DNA of 16,825 nucleotides from assembly GCA_910592005.1 (NCBI GenBank), contig CAJVPP010001999.1, forward strand, positions 1-16,825. The letters are read 5' to 3'. The position numbers and the translations under genes are program-made. This document shows positions 8,672 to 16,825 of this stretch, piece after piece (the first letter of the stretch is position 1; each line of letters opens with the position of its first letter). Source of the DNA: Funneliformis mosseae. Taxonomy: Eukaryota > Glomeromycota > Glomeromycetes > Glomerales > Glomeraceae. The notes below the pieces were generated by a model. It saw only the letters and a program-made list of their open reading frames with translations. It was not told the DNA's origin and did not search any database.

Positions 8672-9069
8672 TTTGGTCTGATCAATGTTCTTTTCATATG
8701 ACTATGTTAAACGTTTGAGTCAATTAAGTATAATCAAACAGTAAATATAAAGAAAGATACGTAAAGCAGTATTTACTTTAAACTGATTAATTGTAAAGTC
8801 TAGTGATTTGATTTATATCTTCTCTTGATGTTATTCACGAATGAGAAGCTCTTTGATTTGCATTTTTCACTAAATCTTCTCCATTTACAGGTTAAAATAC
8901 ATCGTTGCTGAGGAAGTTATTGGTGAACCTTTTAAGCGATAAATTTTTGCCATGGTTCTTTTGAAAATATTTTAAATTTTTCACGCGTTTTACGTATTTG
9001 CATATTTCTGCATATTAAAATTTGTGTAACTTCTTAATTAGGAAAATATGAATTGCAAAGTCATCTATG
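8672..9069. other. Transition into the A+T block
   Basis: No gene is visible. The composition still resembles the flanking relic up to about 9050, after which G and C almost vanish. The segment could hold the 5' remains of the decayed minus-strand gene. Confidence 0.35.
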
Positions 9070-10790
9070 ATTTTTTAAATTTATAATGTATATAATAAAT
9101 ATTTTATTTATTAATTTATATATAAAATAAATTAAGTATTAAATATTTAAATATCTTTAAATAAAAATAATATTAATAATATTGAATATTTTGTCTAATA
9201 TTTAAATATTTATTTAAAATAAAGGTTAAATATTATTATTATAATAATTATATTTTGCAATTATTTCAATTATTTCTAATAATGATAATATTTATAATTA
9301 AATTACTAGTTAATCATATTTGTTACAGAATATATACATATATTTATTATATTATTAAAATAAAAAAATGCAAGTTTACTAAGAAAATTAAACTTTAGGA
9401 ATTTTTTTGACTAAAATTAAGATTTTATTATATTTTTATTCCAATAATATCAAAAACTAAAATGCAAATAAAATCAAAATTTATTAAAAATTTTTAAGTT
9501 TGATTTTTCTCACAAATTTTCCATATATTTATTTATATAAAAAATTAATATTCTATCAAAAACTATCAAGTATATATTAAAAAATCACAGAAGTTTTAAA
9601 TATAATAAGATAATAAATAATCTAAAAAAAATTCTCAAAAGTAATTAATTAATATGTAAGTTAAAATTTTTTTAAGATTATAAAATTATAATTAAATATT
9701 ACTTAAATTAGAATTATAATATAATAATAAATAAATAATCAAAAATAATAATTAATATTATTTTTATATTATTTATAAACTATTACATAATAATTAGTTT
9801 ATAATTATTTTAATATAATAAGATAATCAATATATAGTAGTTTTTTATAATAAGTAAATGAATATTAAAGTTACTTATTTAAATTTATTTTAAATTAATA
9901 AAATATAAATTTAATAAAATATACTAATTTTTTTAATAATTTGTCATATTTAATAATATATTTTTATTAATAAACTCTAAATATTTAAAAGTTTATTTTT
10001 TTGTAATTTATCTTAAATAAAGTGAAAAGATAATATAAATCTATATAATGTAAAAAATTTTGGTTGCATATAATAATTAACTAATAATTCCTTTTACAAA
10101 TGTTGTATTTATTATTTATAATAATTCTTATTTCCTAGTAATTTTTATTTAAATTATTTGTAAAACTTTAAATTTTGAATATTAAAATTTTTTTTTGAGA
10201 AAGTATTCTTTTTATTTAATATATATTATACAATTAAATTTATTATATTACTTTAAGCGGCTTAATCAATTTTATTAAATAATAAAGTCTTTTAGTATTT
10301 TAAATATTTATAATCTGAATAAATTTGATAAAAATTCTTAAGAAAATTTAAATTATAAAATTTTTACACTATTGACTTAAAAACTTAATTGTAAAAATTA
10401 TATAGATTAGATATAAAAATAATTTAATTAAGTCTTTTAAATATAAGTTGAATTTTACAATTATTCTGTTAATTAGATTATAATTTATTTGATAATAAAT
10501 CGGATAATAATATAAATATAATTTGTAATTTTTAAATATAACCTTTTATAAATATTATATATATGTAAATCTATATGATTTTATACAAATTTATTATAAT
10601 ACATCTTTTTTTTTAATTTATTAACCATCATACTAATTAAAGTTAAATTTTAACATTAAGTTATTTTAATTTACATAGAATATGTATTATATATGTATAT
10701 TATTATCAATCAGTTTATTTAGTATAATATTTATTAATACATTTTTGATTTTTGGTAGTTATTTAGCTGAAATTAATTATAAATTATAAA
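9070..10790. other. Extreme A+T block, non-coding
   Basis: About 1.7 kb consists almost only of A and T. Hand counts of single 60-base lines give 2 (9121-9180), 5 (9181-9240), 2 (9721-9780), 6 (9781-9840), 4 (9841-9900) and 3 (9901-9960) G or C. No frame of useful length, no tRNA-like fold and no regular tandem unit is visible; short words such as TAATAATA and AAATATTTAAAT recur irregularly. The edges are fairly sharp on both sides. Possible origins are cytosine deamination of an old element, a centromere-like or origin-like A+T island, or a matrix-attachment region. The sequence does not decide among these. Confidence 0.75.
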
Positions 10791-11473
10791 AACAAAGTAA
10801 TTTAAGGCAATTTGTGATGAAATTTTCTAAAATTCTTTTAAATCCCATTTAAAAGTCTGTTCCGATCAAATGCAAGCTCAACCCAATCAATTATTTTGAT
10901 CCGTACTTTTGGCAATTTCGGCAATTTTGGCTGAGATTAATTCATGAGGAAGTTAATAATAATATACGAAATCGAAATGAAACTAACACCACATATAAAG
11001 TGTGTGTAACGTCATTCGTGAATAAATTGTTCAACAATGTTACTTCCTTTTTCGTGGAATTATTTCAAAGGTAAGGTATAAAATTCCTTTAAAAGTCAAG
11101 GAGAATTATTGTACCTCGCGTTTAATATTTGGGAAGAATTATTGTTATAAAAAAAAAAAGCTTTATTCTTTTCCTAAATTTGGAAAGATCCTACAAAAGT
11201 TTGTATGACGCTGCATTAATTTTTAGTTGCATTCTCCCTTTGGTATGATGATTAATGATTGTTTGTTTTTCATCCACAATGTTCTTTCTTTACATTAAAA
11301 ATAATTAACATTGATTTTTTAAAAAAAAGTGAAATTATATTTACATTATTTATATAACTTTTCTGTTAAAGTTTCCAACTTCCTTCCCAAACGTTTCAAG
11401 TAAAAAAGTATTCAAAGTGCAATATTCAAGTAGAAGTGGAGGTTCTCGACCGCAAAGAACGAGGAGGTCAAAT
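10791..11473. other. Upstream region of the MAPEG gene, possible extra first exon
   Basis: No independent gene is visible. TATAAA stands at 10994-10999. At 11037 an ATG opens MLLPFSWNYFK, which ends at a strong AAAG/GTAAGG donor (11070/11071). An acceptor at 11416-11417 (TTCAAAG) would join it in frame to QYSSRSGGSRPQRTRRSN and so to the MAPEG start, adding 30 residues. That would need a 347 bp intron, longer than the others here. The remainder is A/T-rich spacer. Confidence 0.35.
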
Positions 11474-12380
11474 ATGACAAGGCTTTCGCCACGAATCGTC
11501 ACTTTTGCCCTAGTGGTTCTTGCACCGGTCTGCTTCCTGGCAACAGCTGCAATGCAACAGCTACTCCTTGTTGAAGATTTTGTTCTTCCTTTTTTACTCA
11601 ACTTCTTTTTGCGAAAAGATATACCGTTCGTTATGACTGGCATTATGTTTGCCTGGACATATGTGATAACGGCGTCTTTAAGTGTTATAGCTCAAGCTGC
11701 TGGTTCGAGAAATGGATACTATGATAATAATGTTCGTATCAATTTTATTTTATTTTATTTTATTTTTTTTTTTATTTACCGGTTTCATCAGCTAAAGTTC
11801 AACGAATTAAAAACATCAATTTGCTCTAAATTTAGGAACCAAGACTCCCTATTCATAGATCATCTTTAAAAGGCGCACTAGCTAGGATGGTAGCAGCACA
11901 TAATGTTGCATTAGAGAATGCCCCTGGTAATTAATTTTTTATCAATGCTAATTTTATGAAATTATAATTATGTTTTTCATTAAATTATAACACATTATTA
12001 TTCTTTCCGTTATAGCATTTTTTACAGCAGTAATCATTGCATCATTAAATAAAGTACCTTTGAAATATAGGACAAGGTTAGGATAATTAATAATGTGAAT
12101 ATATACAAATCTATGATATGAAGCTTACTAAATATATGTTCACATTCAATTCATTTTTAGCTTTTCCGTTATATATACAATTCTTCGAATTATCCACACT
12201 CCATTATATGTTTTGGATTTTGATATTGCGCGTGTAATTATACATGTCATGGCTTTATCATGCACCGTGTGGCTATTTGCATTTGCTCTTGTTCCTAATT
12301 TCGAGAAGAATTATTCAACGGTGACAGAAGTGGTTACCTTGTTAAGGAGCGTTTCCGATGATGCAACGTGGAATTTTTGA
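11474..12380 (+). CDS. MAPEG-family integral membrane protein
   Basis: Four exons (11474-11731, 11836-11926, 12016-12076, 12161-12380) give 209 residues with introns of 104, 89 and 84 bp. MAPEG proteins are four-helix membrane proteins; known members use glutathione in eicosanoid and detoxification chemistry, while many fungal and bacterial ones are uncharacterised. Seen here: a hydrophobic helix at about 8-31 (VTFALVVLAPVCFLATAAM); a second at 52-76 (FVMTGIMFAWTYVITASLSV); then YYDNNEPRLP and the family core ARMVAAHNVALENAPAFFTA with His108, Asn109, Glu113 and Pro116; and a C-terminal pair (VIYTILRIIHTPLYVLDF, VIIHVMALSCTVWLFAF). The core motif straddles the second intron, which supports the splicing. 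The first donor (GTTCGT) is weak, but the DNN-EPR junction fits the family. The 5' end is uncertain: the open frame extends upstream without ATG, and a short extra exon at 11037-11070 is possible. Confidence 0.85.
11743..11772 (+). repeat. ATTTT microsatellite inside the first MAPEG intron
   Basis: About four units of tttta/atttt run into a T-rich tract within intron 1. This low-complexity sequence lengthens the intron to 104 bp, the longest among the introns of the called genes here. Confidence 0.6.
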
Positions 12381-12933
12381 TTGAAATATGATCAAAAGAG
12401 ACAATTCAATCTACGACGCGATAATAAGTTGGTTTAATATTAAAAGTATAAGTGCGTTATTCATCAAATGATGCATCTAAAGGTTTGTGTTATATGGATA
12501 TTTGACCTTTGAAATTTTATGAATTCATTTTTTTTTTCTTTTTATTGAGAAAATTTTTTTGGGGGTTGATTATCAAAGGTAGAACAGGTAAACAAGTTCT
12601 TCCATCTTCAAAGGAATCAGTGTATGAAAGTGAAATAAAAAAAGAAAATTAGGTCAAGTATTGATCGTAATATTTAAAGAAGTTTTATACATATACATAT
12701 ATATATTTATATTTAGCATGTGCTATCTAATTTTATTCGGGATGAATTTAGAGAATTGTAATAAAATAAGTCATGGGGAGTTTATTATATAACGAAGAAT
12801 CATATTTTCCATTTAATATATATTTATTTTTTAGATGTACTAGGTATTCGTATTTGTATTTTTTTCTTCGGGTTTTTTTTTGAATATTTGTATTTTTATA
12901 TAGAGATAGGTTAGCTGGGTCGGGAACGATAGA
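12381..12933. other. 3' region of the MAPEG gene
   Basis: No coding signal is visible. AATAAA occurs at 12634-12639 and again at 12760-12765; either could serve as the poly(A) signal, although both are far from the stop. The remaining sequence is A/T-rich with T-runs near 12528-12545 and 12854-12882. Confidence 0.35.
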
Positions 12934-13989
12934 TTAATTTTTGTGGCTTTTGCCTATGATGTGATTTGCTTTGTTCATGAAATTTACATAAAGACAATAT
13001 AGATGTTTTTCATCATCCGAGACACATTTAAGCCACATTTGCATATTATTAGTTGGCCTGATAGTTAATGCTTTCATGTTTCCATTTACAAAATCAACAA
13101 ATCTCAAATCATCTTTATTGAATTGCTCGCACAAATGAATGATTCGGTTTATCTGAAAACCCGATCATTTTTTTTAAAAAGGTTGCTTATCACGTGATAT
13201 CACAATGTATCATCTCTTAAAAGGGTAGGATTAATTGTTTTAACCTAATTTATACAATAAAAAAGTTACCCGTTTTGGTAATTACGTATTACAACTTTTT
13301 TTTTTTTTTGTTCAAATTTGCATTGAGGCTTAAAACAGTATATAAATATCGTTTATATGTAGCAATGTTATCCTGATGTCAATATTTTTTCAAACAGTTC
13401 CAAAATAGACCAATGGAGTAATATTTTAATTAGCAAACTTTTTAAGGGGAAAAATCACCAGATCTTCGATCATTTGTTGTCATTGACCAACCAAATTTAT
13501 TGACAATGGAATGTGTGACGAGCCAGTCCCAGATAACTCCTTGTAATTTACCAAACTGTGTTACGAGACTTAAAACAAACCTTTGTTCAAAATGAAACGT
13601 TTTTAGTTGGCGCAATAGATGTTAAGCCAAGCTTTTGCCACGAATCTGGACACTTGAAAATCCCAGGGAACTTGTGAGGTTTCGAAAGTTGGTAACTTTT
13701 TGAATCGGATTGTCATTGTTGAAAAAAAATGCCCTATTTTCGTTTTAGATTTGGTTGAACATTTCCAATCCTAATTTGGCCGTGAAATGATTTTTTTTTC
13801 AAACCAATTTAATTTCCTGAAATGGTAAACCCCATGTTTCATCCTGTTATTTCTTGACAATTGCATGTCGTAAAAATGTTGTTGTAAATCCCTTTTTCGA
13901 AAACAATAGTAACCTGAACTGACCGGCGAATGTTTGTTTTTTTTTTGTGGTTTTATGTATACAAAGAAGCCTTTCAGATTTTCCGACAC
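12934..13989 (-). pseudogene. Decayed minus-strand coding debris, family not recognised
   Basis: Three blocks read on the minus strand. Block A (13989-13771) reads GFFVYIKPQKKNKHSPVSSG and then RDLQQHFYDMQLSRNNRM, ending near an A-run that breaks the frame. Block B (13621-13442) reads HLLRQLKTFHFEQRFVLSLV and then GKLQGVIWDWLVTHSIVNKF, ending GDFSP-stop. Block C (from about 13152 to 12934) follows a GGTTTTCAG acceptor-like motif and reads INRIIHLCEQFNKDDLRFVD and then TNNMQMWLKCVSDDEKHLYC, ending SHKN-stop; its first in-frame ATG is internal. The blocks may come from one gene with introns that has decayed, or from separate insertions. No catalytic motif or named domain is visible. Protein-like residue usage and locally higher G+C are the only support. 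Confidence 0.35.
13153..13441. other. Spacer between debris blocks
   Basis: No coding sequence is visible. It holds the 10-bp palindrome atcacgtgat at 13189-13198, which contains an E-box core CACGTG, and a T-run near 13297-13309. Confidence 0.3.
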
Positions 13990-14334
13990 AATTCTATTGT
14001 ATTATAGAGAACCGAGAAATTGGAAATAGGGGTTCATTGAGATGTCAAACAATAATGGTATACAACATAATGAAATGACTTCCATGTTTAGTTTACTAAG
14101 AATCATTAGATAATAATTATCCTTGAATTGATATTTAAAGTTCGAATTTTCAACGTTCGCCTTTTATCTCATTACATTAGGGAAAAAATAAAAAGAGTTC
14201 AAAAGAAATTAAAATTAAAATTAAAAAAATAAAGATTTAAGGAATAAAAAAAAAAAATTTTTTTTTGGTTTTTTTTTTTTTTTTCTCTTTCAGAATTAAA
14301 AAAAAAATAAAAATAAAAAATAAAAAAAATAAAT
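13990..14334. other. Leader and promoter region of the second F-box gene
   Basis: There is no gene in this stretch. The last ~120 bp before the ATG are almost pure homopolymer (A-runs, a T-run with isolated G, then A-runs again from 14296 to 14334), giving an A-rich leader just before the start codon. Confidence 0.4.
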
Positions 14335-15998
14335 ATGGAATACGAATATTATCATCAACAATTTCTTATCGAGAAACCATGCCTCGCTACGCAAATTCCT
14401 CCCGAGATTTTCATAAGCATTTGTAAGGATTTACCACCTACTGATCTCCTCTCCCTCGCTCGTGTATGTAAAAAGTTTTACGGATATCTTTGCTCAACGA
14501 ATTCGTTGACCACCCAAGAAATTTGGAGGAATTCTCGTATGACATTCTTACCTTTTGTACAATTACCACCACCTGAAGGTATGACCGAACTTCAATATGT
14601 GAAGCTGGTTTCTGAGCGTGGGTGTCAATTTTGTGGAAAATCAAGGATTAGAAAAATTTATTGGCCCTTTCTCGTACGGAGTTGCAAGAAATGTCTTGAG
14701 GAACGAACGATAAGGTGAGAAGAGAAAACCTTTTTGTTTTTTTTTTTTAAAAAAAAAAAAAAAAATAAATAACATTTTTTTTTTGCGGTTTTTTTTTTTT
14801 TAGGATGGATCAAGTTAGGAATCAAATATTTTCTCAAGATTCAACAGTCCCCGATGACATCCTTTGCGGGTTGACATTTACTACCGGACTTTATAAATCC
14901 GGATGTGATAAAAGTCCGAAAATTCAACCTTCAAGCTTGTATTGGATCCAAGACGTTCATGAGGTTTATAACGAATTTAATAAATTAAATGTTAAAGAAC
15001 GTAAAGAGTGGATTGAACAAAATCGGGAAAAGGGACGTCGTAAGATGGAACAAGTGATGAAAAGGGAATTAGAAAATGAAAATGAATATTGGACAAAGAA
15101 CATGGAAAATTCAAAGAAAAGGGATGATCGTACGATGGCAATTGAGAATTTAATAAGGGGAGAAAAAAATGAATACGGATTTCCAAGATTTAAAATGTCG
15201 GTGGTTGAAAAATGCATGACCTATAATAAAGCTATCGTCTCACCTTCTACAAACCCTTTCACCAAACGAGCTTGGATTGGTTTTCGTAATAAATTAATTC
15301 CAGAATATATGCAAATAGCCGCAATGTTAAGATCAAAAAGGCAAGAGATAGAAAGACGTATGGAGGTTGACGTCGCTATACAGACGCGACAGATGGATAT
15401 CGTTAAAATGATCTTCACCTTATTGCGACCAGAGATGGAACGTCAACAAGAAAATCACATTCAATCTGTAGCAAATAATAACATGGAAAAAAGTTCGAAC
15501 TCGTCTTCAAATTACAATTCAATTGTCAGGATGAATTCCATCTTTGAAAGTTCCATGATAAAATTCTTACCCTGGTGTCCATCATTTCGTAATCCTCCTT
15601 TTACGAATCAAGATCCACGTAACCTTTGGGACGATGATTTCCTCATGAGCACCCTAATCCCTCAACTCCGTGAAGAAGTCGAATGTCTAAAGAACAATCC
15701 AGCACCTCTCACGACATTATGCGGAGCTTTTCTTCATGGCGGCCTGAATAATAAACGAATTTATAAATGCAAATTATGTAGCCGTCATAGTAATAAAACA
15801 CCATTTTATTCCTTCTTTGAAGTTAGATTACATTTAACAAGAAGTAATCATAAAGTGAGAATGATTGACGATGAAATGATCCAAGTTTTTCCCTTTTTGG
15901 ATAATGCGAGTACCTCTCAAATAATTCCAAGAAATAAAACCGATTTATTCTTTGCGGCCGGTTTTAATTGCAACTTGATTTGTAAATTGTTATATTAA
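14335..15998 (+). CDS. F-box protein with paired CxxC site and C2H2-like C-terminal finger
   Basis: Exon 1 is 14335-14714 and exon 2 is 14804-15998; an 89 bp intron (GTGAGA...TTTTTTTAG) splits an Arg codon, giving 524 residues. The F-box lies at about 19-55 (IPPEIFISICKDLPPTDLLS, then LARVCKKFYGYLC). It is followed by IWRNSR and PPPEGMTELQYVKLV, a layout typical of fungal F-box proteins. Next come CQFCG (Cys97/Cys100) and CKKC (Cys117/Cys120), a likely zinc site. The middle (~165-330) is highly charged, with KERKEWIEQNREKGRRKMEQ suggesting helix or coiled coil. Near the end CKLC (Cys449/Cys452) and His470/His476 form a C2H2-like finger with unusual spacing (17 and 5). It probably acts as a substrate adaptor of an SCF ubiquitin ligase and may bind nucleic acid or protein through the fingers. 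The target is unknown. It is unrelated in layout to the F-box gene at 3469-5406. Confidence 0.88.
14715..14803 (+). other. Homopolymer-dominated intron of the second F-box gene
   Basis: The intron consists largely of T-run, A-run, T-run and T-run before the TAG acceptor. The adjacent T and A runs can pair with each other, which would shorten the effective donor-acceptor distance. The frame is continuous only when this piece is removed. Confidence 0.7.
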
Positions 15999-16015
15999 AA
16001 ATATATTTGGATCGT

Positions 16016-16040
16016 GTTGATAGCTTAGTAAACTATCAAC
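16016..16040 (+). other. Stem-loop just after the second F-box stop codon
   Basis: gttgatag (16016-16023) and ctatcaac (16033-16040) are exact reverse complements around a 9-base loop, beginning 18 bp after the stop. It would form an 8-bp stem in the 3' UTR. It may affect RNA stability or 3' end formation; a function is not shown. Confidence 0.4.
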
Positions 16041-16825
16041 TTTTTATACTTATATAAATGATATGAAATAATATATATATATATTTTTTTTTTATCTTTA
16101 TTTACGTGTATGATTCATTAAGTTCGCATGAATAATTAAGACTCAAAATGATATAATTTATGATATGATGGATTTTATTATGATGTATGATTTTTGTTAT
16201 ATTAAAAAAAAACGAAAGTTTAAAAAAAAAAAAAAATTTCATTTCTTTACAAATGTCAAATTAAATGATGAAGAAAATTTTATTTTCAAATCGTTTTTTT
16301 TTATGCTCTTAAAGTATTGCATTTGACTTCAAATACTTAGAAACCCACAAAATGAAAGGACCCCAAAAAGTTATTCGGTTATAAATTTATTATTAACTTC
16401 CAACAAGTTATTTAATGTCATTATTATTTTATCAAGACCTATTCATTATCTAAATTTATCTAAATAATTAAAGAAAGTTTAATAGTCCAGTCCCCTAATT
16501 CTTTAATATTAATATTTGGATTTGAATTTCCTTATTAAAGTGTTTAAATGCAATTCCTGCAATATGGACTAAGATTTTGTTGATGTATTTCATAAAGTCC
16601 ACTCTAAATCAACATCATTGCTTTTTTTAACCTAACCAAAATCATTTGAAATTTCATGGGTCCTTTAATATTATCCTAGTTATTGAATCAAATTTTCTCG
16701 TGATATCTTTTTTTTGCCATTGGCATTTGCTGTAAAAAATTTCAAAGGAACGAGAAAAGAAATTACTAGACATATCTTTGTGTTACGATAACCGGAAATG
16801 ACACTTAATTAAAATTTTCCTTTTT
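16041..16825. other. Right-hand intergenic region
   Basis: I see no gene, tRNA or repeat of note. It contains an (AT)n stretch at about 16070-16084, several A and T runs, and no open frame of useful length on either strand. Confidence 0.4.

Noticed and set aside
9070..10790. Insertion of mitochondrial DNA
   Set aside because: No gene, tRNA or conserved mitochondrial segment is readable, and the A+T content seems too extreme for a coding organelle sequence.
11417..11473. GTG start for the MAPEG protein
   Set aside because: Nuclear fungal genes start at ATG; the nearest in-frame ATG is 11474, or an upstream exon must be spliced in.
11350..11643. 97-codon minus-strand frame, basic
   Set aside because: It is antisense to the first MAPEG exon, which has membrane helices and family motifs.
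13189..13198. Palindrome atcacgtgat with an E-box core as a regulatory site
   Set aside because: It is a single short palindrome surrounded by gene debris with no intact gene next to it.
14966..15418. Several minus-strand frames inside the second F-box gene
   Set aside because: They are shadows of the long plus-strand exon.
1..16825. CRISPR array, tRNA or rRNA genes
   Set aside because: No regularly spaced repeats, cloverleaf or conserved rRNA segment was seen on either strand by eye.

Overview
The window looks like nuclear DNA of an arbuscular mycorrhizal fungus (Glomeromycotina, Rhizophagus-like). It is very A+T rich and crowded with homopolymer tracts. Its genes carry short introns of 69-104 bp with GTAAGT/GTATGT-type donors and T-rich AG acceptors. 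Two unrelated F-box genes and several decayed coding relics fit the large gene families and the transposon load of those genomes. The taxon is inferred from style and gene content; no marker gene is present.

Layout from left to right. Positions 1-1640 are a graveyard of mobile DNA. They hold a GATCCG inverted repeat at the edge, an acidic decayed minus-strand reading frame, and on the plus strand the C-terminal end of a Fanzor/TnpB-type RNA-guided nuclease: a CxxC...CxxC zinc ribbon followed by the RuvC-III motif DRDINGAR. Positions 2051-3124 (+) hold a four-exon peroxiredoxin-like PRXL2/FAM213 gene with an N-terminal membrane anchor. Positions 3469-5406 (-) hold an intronless F-box/leucine-rich protein. 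Positions 6001-6808 (-) hold a two-exon NTF2/SnoaL-like protein. Positions 7414-8671 (-) are a decayed gene broken into four readable blocks. Positions about 9070-10790 are a non-coding block of extreme A+T content. Positions 11474-12380 (+) hold a four-exon MAPEG-family membrane protein. Positions 12934-13989 (-) hold more coding debris. Positions 14335-15998 (+) hold a two-exon F-box protein with two CxxC pairs and a C2H2-like finger. The last 0.8 kb holds no gene I can support.

The genes are monocistronic, and I see no operon-like logic. The PRXL2 protein and the MAPEG protein both belong to families linked to thiol redox and lipid-mediator chemistry. The F-box proteins probably act as substrate adaptors of SCF ubiquitin ligases. 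The most notable item is the Fanzor remnant. The most notable structural item is the roughly 1.7 kb block of almost pure A and T. All exon structures were joined by hand from splice motifs and reading-frame continuity.
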